Source: Citrus sinensis (Eukaryota > Streptophyta > Magnoliopsida > Sapindales > Rutaceae). Taken from it: a DNA stretch of 64,000 nt. The stretch spans positions 35,303,001 through 35,367,000 of the forward strand of contig NC_068560.1 of assembly GCF_022201045.2 (NCBI RefSeq). Reading direction: 5' to 3'. Shown piece after piece: positions 45,044 to 57,509 of the stretch; positions within the stretch are counted from its first letter, which is position 1, and every line of letters starts with the position of its first letter. The translations under genes were made by a program, and so were the position numbers. The notes beneath the pieces are model-generated. The model had not been told where the DNA came from and ran no database searches. It saw nothing but the letters and a program-made list of their open reading frames with translations.

Positions 45044-47347
45044 TTAATCAGAGGAGGGCTTGGTCTTGGACCTATATAGGAGCTTCTTCTTCTTCGAGGA
45101 CTGGTTATCAATGGTGAGAACCACCTTGCCGGGTTCGCCAATTTTGAATGTGTCGCAGATGACCGGTTCATCAGTTGGCGCGACCTTCCTAGTCTTTGAC
45201 ACTATTACAGTGTAGCTGCCTTCGGCACTAGGCACAAATTCAGCTCCATAGCTCACATCCCAACCCAAAACTCGGAGTTCCCACACAAGAATACTTCTCT
45301 GCAAATTCATACACAAGTATTTGAGATGGTGATTCAATGATTAATCAATAACGAACAAACACAATTGGTACATTAGAAGTTTGAAGATGTGCATTCGATT
45401 GTACCTCAGTAACGGGGATTTCAACAGTGTATTTGCTAGCTGGCTTGACGACAACCTCAGTAACAGGGTCAGTTGTTGTAAATTCCTGCTCACCCTCCCT
45501 GCTCAATCCACCATACTGAACTGGTACTTGCTCAGGAGCTATGTATCTGTGTCATCGCCACAATAATAAAACTCCTCCATTAATTGTCAGGCCAATTCAA
45601 AGGCAAAGAAATAGAGGAATCTAATAAAAAGGAGTAGAAACACGAAAAACGTAAGTAGGAACCACAAAAACTACACTATAAACGATCGGGCAGGCAGTTA
45701 ATAAAAGGAGTTACAGAGACCCCCATCATTAAATGAAGCAGTAAAGAATCTAAGTAGTACAGCCATTAATGATCAAGCAAGCAAAAAAAAGACACCAACC
45801 AACCAAACAACAAAATGATATGATTAAACATAGATGAATTAAAGTAAGTATACATACTTGAAAAGGGTTTCTGCAGATTTAGATGGTCCTGAAAATACAA
45901 ACTTGCTCTTTGTCCTTTGTGTCAGGAAAGGACTAATCATTCTGTTGAAGGCAAGGTACCACCATGGCACATTGATGAACACCTTCAATTACGAAAACCC
46001 CACATCAAATCAAGCTCAGATCAGGCAACATAAAAAATTAAAAATTAAAAAAAAAACTGAAAATATCTATCCGTCATGGTTATTATGTGTGGAGGAAATA
46101 TGAAGGATCAATCCGATTACCTGTCTAGCTACAAACTCGGGATAATTATCTTGCAGCAAATGGACTGCTTGATTGGTGGCAATCCTGAGGTCCCTCTTGG
46201 CGGGTCCAGGAGAATTCTTAAGATCATTAATCTGAACAATAGTGCAGATACCACTGGGACTGAAATCAAGCTTCCGAATACTCTTCTCCAAGAACTGAAT
46301 CCTCCACTTCAAGAACTTGGTACGCTTCTCATCATCAGAAAAGTTATTGTGGTACAACTCCTTGTTCTGGAATTCACCAAACACATTGTAGCACACGGGG
46401 TGACCTTCTTTATCGACTCCATGCATAAACACCACTTTATCCAAGTCATTACCAAGGTCTTCTTCAAGGACAGCATCGATTCCAAACTCGTTTCGCCAGC
46501 GGACGGTGTTCTTGATCATGGTGAAAGCATCCTTCACCTTGAAATCCCTGGCTCTGAGGAACTTCAAGAGGATGGTGTCACTCCTATCATCTCCAAGAAG
46601 TGGGATCCCCCAAATGAAAACCTTCTCAGGAGGAACCTCCGCCTCTTTGTCTTTGGTTTGCTCATCAGATGGAGCAGCTACTTCAGCTTCTTTTTTAGTA
46701 GTAGTTACTTCAGCCTCTTCCACCTCCGGCTTGGCGGCTACTATGGTTTCTTCAATAGCCTCCACAGTCTTGGCTCCGTCCTCATCAACGGTCGCCACTT
46801 TCTCAACAACAACCTCCACTTCAGCCGGTGCAGCAGGTTCTGATTCTGGAGCTTTCAATTCAACTTCGACAGCGGGTTTCTTCTCTTCTTCGCCAGTTTT
46901 TGGCTCCTCGGCCTTGACAACTTGTTCTTCTGCTGCTGCTGCTGCTTCTTTTTCTTTTGGGGGCGCTTCAGGTGCTTTCTCCTCTTCTTTGGCTGCTGCT
47001 GCTGGTGGTGGTGGTGGTGGGGCGGTGAACTCGTGCTTGTTAAGCGCGTCTTGAATAAGCTGCTTCAGCTCATCAAGAGCTTTCTTCTGAGGGTCGGGTA
47101 ACTCCCCAACAACGTTGCTCTCTTCTTTGAAAGAAGCCGATTGAGCAATCTTTTCTTCCTCGACGGGCTTCGGTTTCTCAGGCTCAGCCACTTCTTCAAC
47201 ACCAGCAGCAGCAGATTCCTCAGTCGGCTTCCCCGGTGCTTCAGGCTCAGGTACAGGAGCAGGTGCCTGTTCTTTCTCCTTCTCAGCGACTGGTTTCTCC
47301 ACCGCAACTTCCTCGGCTGCAGCTGGCTTTTGCGTGTCCTCGGCCAT
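45044..47347 (-). CDS. Patellin B: SEC14/CRAL-TRIO plus GOLD protein, 4 exons
   Basis: Exons 47347-46121, 45982-45858, 45546-45405 and 45298-45044 give 582 residues. Intron positions and phases are those of patellin A, and exon 2 has the same 125-bp length. The first 240 residues are very rich in Glu, Ala, Pro and Lys; within them FKEESNVVGELPDPQKKALDEL is shared with patellin A. The CRAL-TRIO N segment starts near 244 (IWGIPLLGDDRSDTILLKFL), the lipid-binding fold follows (VFMHGVDKEGHPVCYNVFG), and the GOLD domain (SYGAEFVPSAEGSYTV) ends KKKKLLYRSKTKPSSD. The start at 47347 gives MAEDTQKP, like other patellins; an in-frame ATG at 47479 would add 44 residues. Its role should be membrane trafficking and cytokinesis, as for patellin A. 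Confidence 0.93.
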
Positions 47348-49334
47348 GGCTGATGATGAAGCAGACTTGCTGATGATGATTGGGTTTTGGCGACTAATTA
47401 GAGAAACAGAGACAGAGAGAGAGAGAGAGGAATTCGATAGAGGGCAAGCAAAGAGAAGAACAGAACACAGAGGCTTCAAAATGGGGGCGATTTAGAGGGA
47501 AGACGGAAGTAGGAACAGTCTGTCAGGGCTGTCTGCCAGCTGGTTCACCACTTTGTTTGTGGACCCCATCCCCATTTCCAATTCCTATGCCAATTCCAAC
47601 GCCAAACCGCAACTCCCTCCCCGGTTTTTTTTTTTTTTTAGCTATTTATTATTTTATTTCATTTTCCTTTCTCATTATTAAGAATTTGACACAAGGGATT
47701 TAGCAGGCATTATCAACATCCCATATTTCGTACCCTTTTTCTTCTTTTTGTTACAAAAATCTTTTTTTTTTTTTCGTGATTTTTTATTTTACATCCCAAG
47801 CTATGCGTGTTACAACAAAGAATATGAAATTTTTAACGAAAACGCGTATTAGTGATTTTTAAGCCAAAATTAAGACAAATTATACTAAAGATAAATTATA
47901 TAAATAATAAAAAGATTTAACAAATAAATGAATAATCATATAAATTTATGTTTCATAATTTATTCTAAGAAATTTGAGACAATCTGTTTGCTATTATGAC
48001 AAAAAATTTTTTGGGGGGACTGGGTGGTGGGGGGTTGATCCTGTCTAAATACCATTTACAAAATTTCTGACAAGGTGGGCGCCAATGATGGCCTGTCCAA
48101 GGTATCCGAGGAAATGACCAAACCAACACTAACCGATTTGGAATTTCGAATGCGATAGTCGATAGATAATTTGAGTTGTAACTTTCTGATAAAAAGAGAG
48201 AAAAGATTAAAAAACTGAGCTACTGAGCTGTGCCCTTTAATAATTAATATAATTGATAAGAGTTTATGAAAGTTTTGTGTGATTTTAGCAAAACTATTTC
48301 GAACGCGTATTGTATCTATGATTCTTGGAATGTTATCTTTTTATACGTACTTATCGTTTATACATCAGCTATTTTATAATTTCTCTCTCTTGCACGTATT
48401 CACTTGTAATTTTTCAATTCTTTGTCTTCACTCTTTTGATTAGATGAAATTGAAGTGAAAAAGACTATTTTATCACTTTCTGAACTGCCCGCCTTGTCGG
48501 TTTTACAAGTAATCAAACTTACCGGCAGAAAGAATAAAAATGCGATACCTATCAATTTTCTGTAATTAGATTGAGAATATCCTTAATATGAATTAACATT
48601 AAATTACGGTTGCAACAATTTGAATCGGCTTAGCTGTCTAATTTATCAAAACAATGGGCGGCACTATCTCAAATTTTTTTTTTTAAAAAAAAAATAATAA
48701 ATAAAATAATAATTAAAATAGAAACCGCTACGCACGTAAGTAGTTGATACCTGAATTTTATTGGGATTATCTAAACCTTCCTAACAAAATCTCAAATATG
48801 ACCAAGAAAAATACAAAGCGACAGAGCTACCTGTCTTGAAGAATAAAAATAGCAGAAAGAAGTTGGTGGCGGAGCACGACAAACACCGTTGGATGCCATA
48901 GCGATTCATAAAGTGACACGTGGAGTGAGCCGCAGAACAGGCTGTCCTGTAGTCACATGCTTTTGTGAAGATCCGCCTTGATAATATCGTTGTCCGTTGG
49001 AAAAGCCGGCCGAAGGATCTTTTGGGCCGGGCCTGAAGGAACGGAAGGGGGCCCACGCTTTTAATAAGTTTTGCTTGTTAAACAAAGCTAGTTAAAGCTG
49101 TTGGCTGGTCTTTCTTTGCTGTCCCTTTCTTTCATTTTTGAATTTTAAATATCGAAATCCTTTTTTCTTAAAAAAATAAAATAGAGGTAACAAAGAAATT
49201 TCAAATTGGTGGCAAAATAATTAAATAAGAAATAAGAAATGAACAAACAGAGTTTTTCGTGTTGGGTTAATATTAATTATGTCGGGACCACAACGAGATA
49301 AGGCAAAGGAATGTTGTGTATATATAAGTTATAC

Positions 49335-49365
<31 letters not shown>

Positions 49366-49884
49366 CACACACAGAGACACTAGTTGAAACAGAAGACAGA
49401 TTAAAGGAGCTGGCATTGATCTAATAATTAGCTCATACCATCATCAGCATATCAACCATAATACCTGTAGACTGTAATATGTTACAACTTGATTGTATAT
49501 TGATTCGATTGAATGAGGGCTGCTTGAAGAGTTGAAGTAGCTCTTCTGCACGTTGCTGGCATCGAAGATTTGATACACGTGGTATTGTTTTGTCGTTCTC
49601 AATATTGGGCCGAAAAGAGTGCAACCAAAATACAACAGTTAGAAGCCCAAGAGTCAATTTCATCCCGACTTTCATCCAACCTGATGAGTGATGACTAACC
49701 GCGGTTCTGATAAAATGCTCATTAGACAATTGATTTACACAAATAAAGAATACTTAACCTGGCTGGCATTACTGTTTCAAACAAGTCTTGACTTCCAATG
49801 AATCGATTACAGGCTACAACAAGCATTGTTATTACCGTGGGAGAAAACATCACCACCACCTTTACATATTGCTCAGTGATGCGT
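47348..49884. other. Patellin B promoter and NPF gene 1 3' flank
   Basis: The patellin leader carries a (GA)n run at 47405-47430. Next to a GC-rich patch at 49018-49055 (GGGCCGGGCC, GGGCCCACG) I find no clear gene. A (CATATA)n microsatellite occupies 49331-49372. The rest is AT-rich with nothing supportable. Confidence 0.5.
49331..49372. repeat. (CATATA)n microsatellite
   Basis: About five hexamer units ending in a short (CA)n run. Confidence 0.9.
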
Positions 49885-52617
49885 TCATGATGCATTTCCC
49901 CGGTTATAAATGTACGATTTTGCAAAATACAAGTACACTACCAATTGTATAAAACTCAGTCCAGCAAGAAGCCAATAGAAGTAATCAAGATGTCCCTTGT
50001 TCAGATTATTAGCAAACCAGCTGTCACGGCCATCTCCACCGGTTGCATTCTCAATGGCAGATATGAGAAAGCTGCTCAGGAAGCTCCCAACACCAAATAT
50101 ACTGAGGTAGAGTGATAGACCAACACTCCTTAATTCTGTGGGAACTTGATCGTAGAAAAATTCTTGAAGACCAACCATGGTGAAAGCTTCAGATACGCCA
50201 AGCAAGGCATATTGAGGAATCAACCACCAAACACTCATTGGAATTGTTACATTGGGTTTATCAACAAGTCCATATTCTTCAGCAGTTTTGAGCCTCTTCA
50301 TCTCCACTAAAGCTGCACCGGTCATGGATGCAGCAGATAAAAACATCCCAGTTCCAATTCTCTGAAGCATTGTAATGCCAGCAGGTTTCCGTGTGAAGGT
50401 TCTAGCTATAGGCACAAAGATGCGGTCATAAATGGGAATGGTGAGGACGATGGCAAGGCTGATGAAGGATTGAAGTGAAGCAGCTGGTATCTGGAAATCT
50501 GCCACAACTGATCTGTCCATTGTAACTCCCTGCTTGGTAAAGAAAGTTGAAGACTGTGCAAACACAATTGCATACACCAGGCATGTAGTCCATATTGGAA
50601 CAAGCCTGAGAAGTGCTTTTGCTTCTTCAACTTCACCGGCACTACACACCTTTCCATAACCCTTTGATCCATTTGATGCAAGCAAGGCCTTGTTCAGAAA
50701 CCTGCCAGAGTTGTAGTAACAAAAGATTTCAAAACCTGAGAATGCAGGCATTCAGATGAATGAATTATATAGAATGAAAAGAGTTTCCACTAATTTGGAG
50801 ATTCTCTGATTGGAAGTAGTGAATCTTTCATATTTTCTAGCTATACCACTAACAGTGATAGCAAAAGACTTACAATGAACCTAATAGCTGCAATTGAACC
50901 ATAAAATGAACAGCAATCCGACAATCGATATTGCATAAGAACCAAAAAGAGTGACGAATGTGTTCCGTGTTAAATCTGATTCTTGATGGACAAATTTTCA
51001 TTAATTTTGAGTTACTTGGAACAATAAGTAGAACTCTTGCACGAATGTAGCTCATATGAACTTTTAGACATATCAAAGTTACTCATAGATGCAATCTTAA
51101 TGTCTTTGCATCTCTATTCTATTGCCTTTCAAATCTCCAAAGACACAACAGTATTTCACTTACTTGAACTGCTCAGAACTCTGATGAGGTAATGTTCCAC
51201 GGGCTTCCTCTTCAAGAGCTATAGCAGAAGGCGTAATTCGCCAGTTCCTAACAGCAGTAACAAACACCTGACCTATCCTCAAAAAGGGGCTTTTCTCCTC
51301 CCCTTTTAAGCTGTATCGATAAATCTTAGTTCCAAGCAAGAAAACAACCAGTGCAATGACCATTAGAATACATGGAATTCCAAACCCAAGAATCCAATTA
51401 AGGTTGTCCTGAATGTAGTTTAAGACTGTAAGCGTCACAAAGGTGCCCATACACATTCCAAAATACCACCAATTGAAGAAGGAACTTTTGAGTTTGGATT
51501 CCAGAGGGTGTTGACTATCAAACTGATCGGCACCAAAAGCCTGAACGCAAGGTTTATGCCCACCTTGCCCAAGTGCTATCAGATACAGAGAGAAGAAGAA
51601 GAAGATTACTTGGAACTGATTAGCAGAACATGATGTATTTTGGCACTCAGAAGTGCTGCCCGAAAGCAACACAGCTGACAAAGTCAACAAGCCCAGTCCC
51701 TACCAATGGTTCATACAAATTCAAGTGAACAAGGTTAAAATATCACACAGCACGCAAAATGAGAGCAACTAATGCAATATCATTGAAGCAAACTGCTAGA
51801 AAATGCAAATCTCATTTTTTTTCCCCGTTTAACCTCAATTCAAACCTCAGCCTTGGGACAATAATAAGACATTATAGATACGTTGTGAGAGAAGTTGGCT
51901 CAGTCCATAAAATCTCTAACGGGTACAAAAGGTTTGGGGTTGAGATCAATACCATCATGATACTTATGTGTATATATCAATTATAGAGTGAGTTCTATTT
52001 AGTTCAATTTGTAAAACCTCTTGTGCTAGTACAAGGGGGGAAGAGATTTATTAATTTCCATTGATGCATTTCTTCAAAAAAAAAAGAAAAAAAGAATCAT
52101 AACTATGCCAATCAGTCTATGCATACGTTTGGATTAATGCTGTGGCTGTGGGAGCATGATTGTGAAATAAAGAAGCACAGCAACAATGACAAACATACCC
52201 TCATAAATAATTAAGTAGTGAGGTGAGGTAAGCTAAAAGCAGAAGTAGAAACTAACTAACCAGGACGTAGATAAGGGAAGCAATGATTATGGCGCGGTAG
52301 CGGCCAAGAAAAGAATCGGCAAGGAAAGCGCCAAAAAGAGGGAGCAACGAGGCCACGCCAGACCAGGCGTTGACGTTTTCAGCAGCAGTGGCGGTCGACT
52401 GAGCAAGCGGCCCAGTCAAATACGTTATAAGATTGGAGGAAACTCCATAATAGGCGAATCTCTCAGCCATTTCCACTCCAATTATGAATAAAGCGGATCT
52501 CCATCCGCCGTATTTGGATCGGTTATTGACGGGACGACCTTTGTAGTCAACGCAGCCATCGACGACGTCGTCTTCTACAAGCGGCCTTTCGGCCTCCAAC
52601 ACCTCTGAAATCGCCAT
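49885..52617 (-). CDS. NRT1/PTR family (NPF5-like) transporter 1, 3 exons
   Basis: Exons 52617-52261, 51699-51164 and 50701-49885 give 569 residues, the normal size for a 12-helix major-facilitator proton-coupled oligopeptide/nitrate transporter. The ExxER proton-coupling motif is intact at Glu49-Glu52-Arg53 ([11 protein letters not shown]). Other family marks are [31 protein letters not shown]-like, [50 protein letters not shown] and the final FAKSYIYN. The best fit is subfamily NPF5, whose members move nitrate, peptides or hormones; the substrate cannot be read from sequence. Unlike its neighbour it has no intron between FIIG and VEMAER. The start at 52617 (MAISE) matches that of transporter 2. 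Confidence 0.92.
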
Positions 52618-52789
52618 CACTCTCTTTGCTGATGGCCTTCACCCTTCCGTTGCAGAGTCGGATTCTATTTCTATTACCGTATCATTGCCTTTTCCCTCCG
52701 CCCGCCACCACTCCACGGTCCCACCCCCATTTTCTTTTATTATTATTATTTTTTTTTTGTGAACGATAATTTTTTGATGATGTAGGAAT

Positions 52790-52983
52790 GAGTAATGATA
52801 CAATCATAAATTTTTGTATAAATTTATTTTAGACGTGTCATTAATTTATTGGTTAAATAAAAATAAAAATTAATAAAAATAAATCATATGAATTAAGTGA
52901 TATTTAATTCAATCAATTTTATCATGTCACGTCAATTTATATAAAATAAATTTATATAAAATTTTATGACTGTATCATTACTC
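52790..52983. mobile_element. MITE, copy 1 of a close pair
   Basis: Starts GAGTAATGATACAATCATAA and ends with the complement (TTATGACTGTATCATTACTC). The whole 194 bp can fold into an imperfect hairpin. No coding capacity. Confidence 0.8.
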
Positions 52984-52998
52984 TTTAGGTATTATTTT

Positions 52999-53200
52999 GA
53001 GTAATGATACAACTACAAATTCTTGTACAAATTTATTTTGTACAAACTGATGTGGCATGATAAGATTGGTTGAATTAAATATCACTTGACCCACATAATT
53101 TGTTTTTATTAATTTATATTTTCATTCAACCAATCTTATCGTGCCACGTCAGTTTGTACAAAATAAATTTGTACAAGAGTTTGTGACTATATCATTACTC
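52999..53200. mobile_element. MITE, copy 2 of a close pair
   Basis: Same terminal sequence as copy 1 (GAGTAATGATACAAC to GTGACTATATCATTACTC), 202 bp, with inner arms GTACAAATTTATTTTGTACA and GGCATGATAAGATTGGTTGA matched by their complements. It lies 15 bp from copy 1. A flanking TTT may be the target duplication. Confidence 0.82.
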
Positions 53201-55921
53201 TTTCTAAAAATTCCACCTACCTTACATCATTAGTTGGGTCACGAGTTTTGAAAAATTTACACAATTGGCCTCAAAGATTCTGGATTTTTTAAAATTAGTC
53301 CCTTCAACTTTTCTGTCATAATTAGGTAAATACTTAATTTCTGGTAAAAAATACTCTCACCACTCTTAACAAATCACCAAACTAATACCACTCTCAACAA
53401 ATCCCCAAACTTCACTGCTCTCAATAAATTGATGTGAGTGTTGTTGTAAATATTGTTTTTTTAACATTGTGGGTTCTTAAAATACTTAATTTGATTTGAT
53501 AAAAAAATCAAAATAAATAAAATTCTAACTAAAAAAAAGTCAAATATAACCTAAAAAATATGCAATCAGTACCTGTTGCACTTGAGACATGCACTTTCAC
53601 ACAAGCGCGACAGGCTCATTGCACCAAAACACAACTTTACCAATTTTGGTAGATTTAAAAAAAAAAAAAAACTGCTCTTTGTTATGCATGCAACAATAAA
53701 AAAAATTATTAAAAAAAAGTGCCAAGACGCAATAACTATGTTTACTTGCAATAAGTGTCTATTGCATAAAACACAAGTTGCAACAAGCACTTGTTGCACA
53801 TCAACATTGTATCGCACTAAATTAATGTGTTAGGCACCCAATACACACTACATTGGTGTGCTATGTTATGGCACCACAAAAACAACACAACTTGATTTTG
53901 TGTTTTGATGCAATAGGCAAAACAAAGGCAAATATGGTCCCCATCACATCAAAATTCACCCACTATACAACACCACAAATCATCATCATCATCATCTCAC
54001 ATATAATCAAACACAACACAACAATAACACTCCAAACACAACCCTTATCATTCAAACACTCAAATTAAAGGGAAAAAAAATCTCACACATATTTCATCAA
54101 ACAATTTATGTGCAACAATAAACCCAAAACTATATTTAACACTGTTGTTCATTATTTCACCAATACAAACCTAACACACTATTTTTTCACCAATAATTTA
54201 TATAAAATAGAGTAATTCATCACATTAACAATAAATTGGATTTTACTCACTAAAATATAATTTTTTTTAATAATTATAGAAGTTGTCATCAAATGAAGTG
54301 TGTGGGAAATGAAAGATTGATAGTCTGTTTGGGAGTGTGGTGAGCTAGTTGGACTGCAAACCCCAGCTAAGCTACTAAAGTGTTTGGTAACACTTGTAGC
54401 TGAGCTTTAGCAGCTTATCAAAATTTTTTTCCCAACTTATACTCCATAACTATAGCTTTTATTCCATAGCAACTGCATGTTAAAAGTTACAGCACCTCAC
54501 ACCCTAAAACTATCGCCACTGGCCCACTGCTGCCAATGTGTTGCCTTTGTGCCACCAATGATTTCAAGACTTTAATGTTTCGTTCGTCCATTGGGGGCTT
54601 GAGACAGGTGAGAGTGTGTTGGAAAAAATTATATTTAGCTAATTATAATAGGAAAAAAAATGAGGAGTCAACTTAAAAATAAATAACTTTTGGGCAAGTT
54701 ATGTAAATTTCTCAAAACTCACGATAGTTCTTTCTTTTCAAAATTTTGGTGGTTAAAAGATTTTTTTTTACAAATAAGGTAGATGTGTTTTTATCTGCAT
54801 TTGCTTGTCGCACTTGCCTATCGCACTAAAAAAATTAATAAAAAATGTACATAGTTACATTTAATCATTTATCATTATTCCTTATCTTATATTTTGTGGT
54901 ACATCGTAGTCTGTTTTTTTCTTTTTTTCTTTTTTTCAATCTAAGTTAGGCAGCAATGCAACTCATGTCATTGAATGAAGTGTAAAAAATCTTCTAGTTT
55001 TGTGTTCGGTGCAATAACATTTACTGATTGAGACAACTCTTACCTGCATTTAGCCCCAAATTTTTTAGCAACATTTAGCAAACTTGCTATGAGTCGAAGG
55101 TGAGAATGCTAAGCCAATGGGCTCTTAGTCCTTTGAAACAATTTATGAGTCGGAGTCCTAACAATAATTAAGACTCAATTTTTCATTTAATTAAATTGAG
55201 TATAGTAGATTTGTTCCTTGTTAATATAGGTAGATTAAATTTTTTCTTTATATTATGTAAGAATAAATTTTCTGATAGACTTCGTATAGTAAATATTAGT
55301 AAGATTATGATTGTAACATATTAGTGTCTCAAATAAAAAAAAAAAGAAGAAAAAAGTGAGTGCTAATATTGGAAAAATATTTCTAATTTTAAAGATGAGG
55401 CGAGTATTAAGAGAACGCTCATTTTGAACAAGAAAATTTAGTTTCAGATAGTTACATTTGGCTTTAGTGGTGATACGGTGGAGCTCGTCCAAGCTGAAGT
55501 AAAATTGCATGGATCACGAAAAATATGAAAATATTATAAAAGAGAAAAAAAAATTGCATGGATCAAGCAATTCCTTTGTTGATTCTTTTTTAATATATAA
55601 TTCTTTTATTGATTTTGGGTCAGACGAATCAACTCTAGTATCAAATTGCTGTTACAACTTGGCCTTGCTCCACACATCAAATAATATGAAAATATTATGA
55701 TTGTAATTAAAAAATGACAAATTTTGGAGTGCTTGTTAAAAACAAAATTGAATTATAAACATTAAGACAAACTTCTTAGCTGGCCGAGATATTTGTTGAC
55801 CCTACTTTAAGAATGTAATATTGGAGTAGTTATACATATGTGTGTGTAAAGTATTGGCTAGCAGTTTTATAATTTGATTGGTGGCATCTTCTTTCTTTAC
55901 TTTTAAAGTAGAGGGTTTAAG
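53201..55921. other. AT-rich intergenic region without a supported gene
   Basis: Between the two intact transporters. GTCTGTTTGGGAGTGTGGTG at 54323 resembles the termini of some plant DNA transposons, but I found no matching right end. A 15-bp direct repeat (AAATTGCATGGATCA) occurs at 55502 and 55551. No coding frame has family signatures. Confidence 0.45.
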
Positions 55922-56135
55922 ACCAATAGGTCTTTATTCGAGCCTTTACACTTATAATATTGAGATTAAGGATTTGAGCTTCTATAAAATATTAGAAACG
56001 ATTTAAAGAATTCGAACAACGCTTAAAGAAGTACATACCAAGAGGAGATCTATGTTGTATAATATATTTATAAATATTAATTGTAATATCTGATGCAATA
56101 TTAATAATAATATTATATAACATTATTAAAAAAAA
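55922..56135 (+). mobile_element. SINE-like retroposon with 13-bp target duplication
   Basis: A perfect 13-bp repeat, TAGAGGGTTTAAG, flanks the element at 55909-55921 and 56136-56148. The insert ends in an eight-base A run and begins ACCAATAGGTCTTTATTCGA, with a weak B-box-like ATTCGAGCC near its start. The length (214 bp), A tail and exact flanks point to a SINE, probably 5'-truncated. Confidence 0.75.
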
Positions 56136-56148
56136 TAGAGGGTTTAAG

Positions 56149-57509
56149 TCTTATTATAAAAAATTCGGCCCTTCAACACATTTATTGTTTTATCCTCATT
56201 GAAATTTACATAAAAATACACTTTAAAGTGGATAAAAGTTATGTTATCTATTTTCTTAAGAGAAGTGTTTGAACTTTTAAAATCCATATAACTATCAAAA
56301 TAACAAATAGCACTCTTACAATCTTCATGAAAAAGCCAAACTAAGACTTTTATTGTATTAATATTTTGTTGACTTTACAACAGTAATATATACATACACA
56401 CATTTTAGCTAAAGATCATGATTAAATTTCTTTCTATGTTCTTGTAAAATATCAATTTCAGTATAACAATAAGATAATTTTCATGCATGGTTATAATTTT
56501 TTTCTTTTTTTCTTTTCTTCCTAATTGCAAATAGAATTGTTGTATGATTAGTTTACTATCCTTGTAATTTGACAATTAAAATGCTAAATTTGACGAACAA
56601 AACCCAGCGCATTAACAACTATACATACATACATGCACGTGTGTATATATATATATATATAGTTTATTAGAATTGGGGTGAGATTTGAGAATAGCAAGAG
56701 TGGGTGGGAGGCTTTGATTTGGTGGGGGCATGCATGATGATTTATACGAAAAAAAGTTGTGAGGATAGGGAGTAAACTGTGAAGTAAGGGTATTTATGGA
56801 ATGAAAATGTACCAGAAGTGACATAATTTTTATAATTATTTAATGGGGTAGCTTTAGTAAAGGGGTTTGGAGAGAGCTTTTGAGGGTGTTAATAACACCA
56901 CTTTTTTTTTTTTTTAATATTGATTGCATATTAAATTACTATTTACACAAATATCAATACACTAATTTTATTTCTTCTGAAATTAACGGAGGAGACAATA
57001 ATCTCCTCTCTCTTACACTATCTAACACCCTATCGCATTCTGAACTCTTTCATTTACTTTTGCAATTAAACTTTTATATTTTCTATTTGACAAATTTACA
57101 TTAATATCTTATATTTATAGCAAAAAAAAAAAATCATAGAATCAAGAGGAGATATCCAATTAAAAAAAATAAATAAATTCATCATTTTTTTTCTTGATGC
57201 TAGCTAGAATTTGGTTTTGACCCCAAAAAAAATGAAAATATATAGATTAATTTCTACATTCCTCATACGAAATGGTCAAATATAAATATAATTTTGACGG
57301 GTCTACTAGCTTGTTACACTCTGAAAATAAAGATGAAATAGATCACGGCTTGAAAGAGCTATGGATGACTAACTGGTAATAGAAAAAATGATAAAGGTAT
57401 TTTTGAAATGACGTAGAGATTTATTAGAATTTATGATATTGATAAAACATTTAAATCTAGTTTCGTAATCCCAAACTTAAAAAAAAAAAAAGGAAACATC
57501 TAAACAATA
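56149..57509. other. NPF gene 2 3' flank
   Basis: AT-rich. A (TA)n microsatellite lies at 56643-56661 after CATACATACATG. No gene or transposon border seen. Confidence 0.5.

Noticed and set aside
46076-46843. A long plus-strand frame (255 codons) opposite patellin B exon 1
   Set aside because: It is the antisense shadow of a highly biased coding sequence, with no family signature. The same holds for the plus-strand frame at 46506-47054.
49433-49925. Minus-strand frames downstream of NPF transporter 1
   Set aside because: The transporter ends normally at 49885 and these frames lack family features or splice support.
53566-54068. Small frames in both strands between the two transporters
   Set aside because: Low-complexity AT-rich sequence with no recognisable protein motif.
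54323-54420. GTCTGTTTGGGAGTGTGGTG, like the start of some DNA transposons
   Set aside because: No matching inverted end was found within a few kb, so it was kept only as a note in the intergenic entry.
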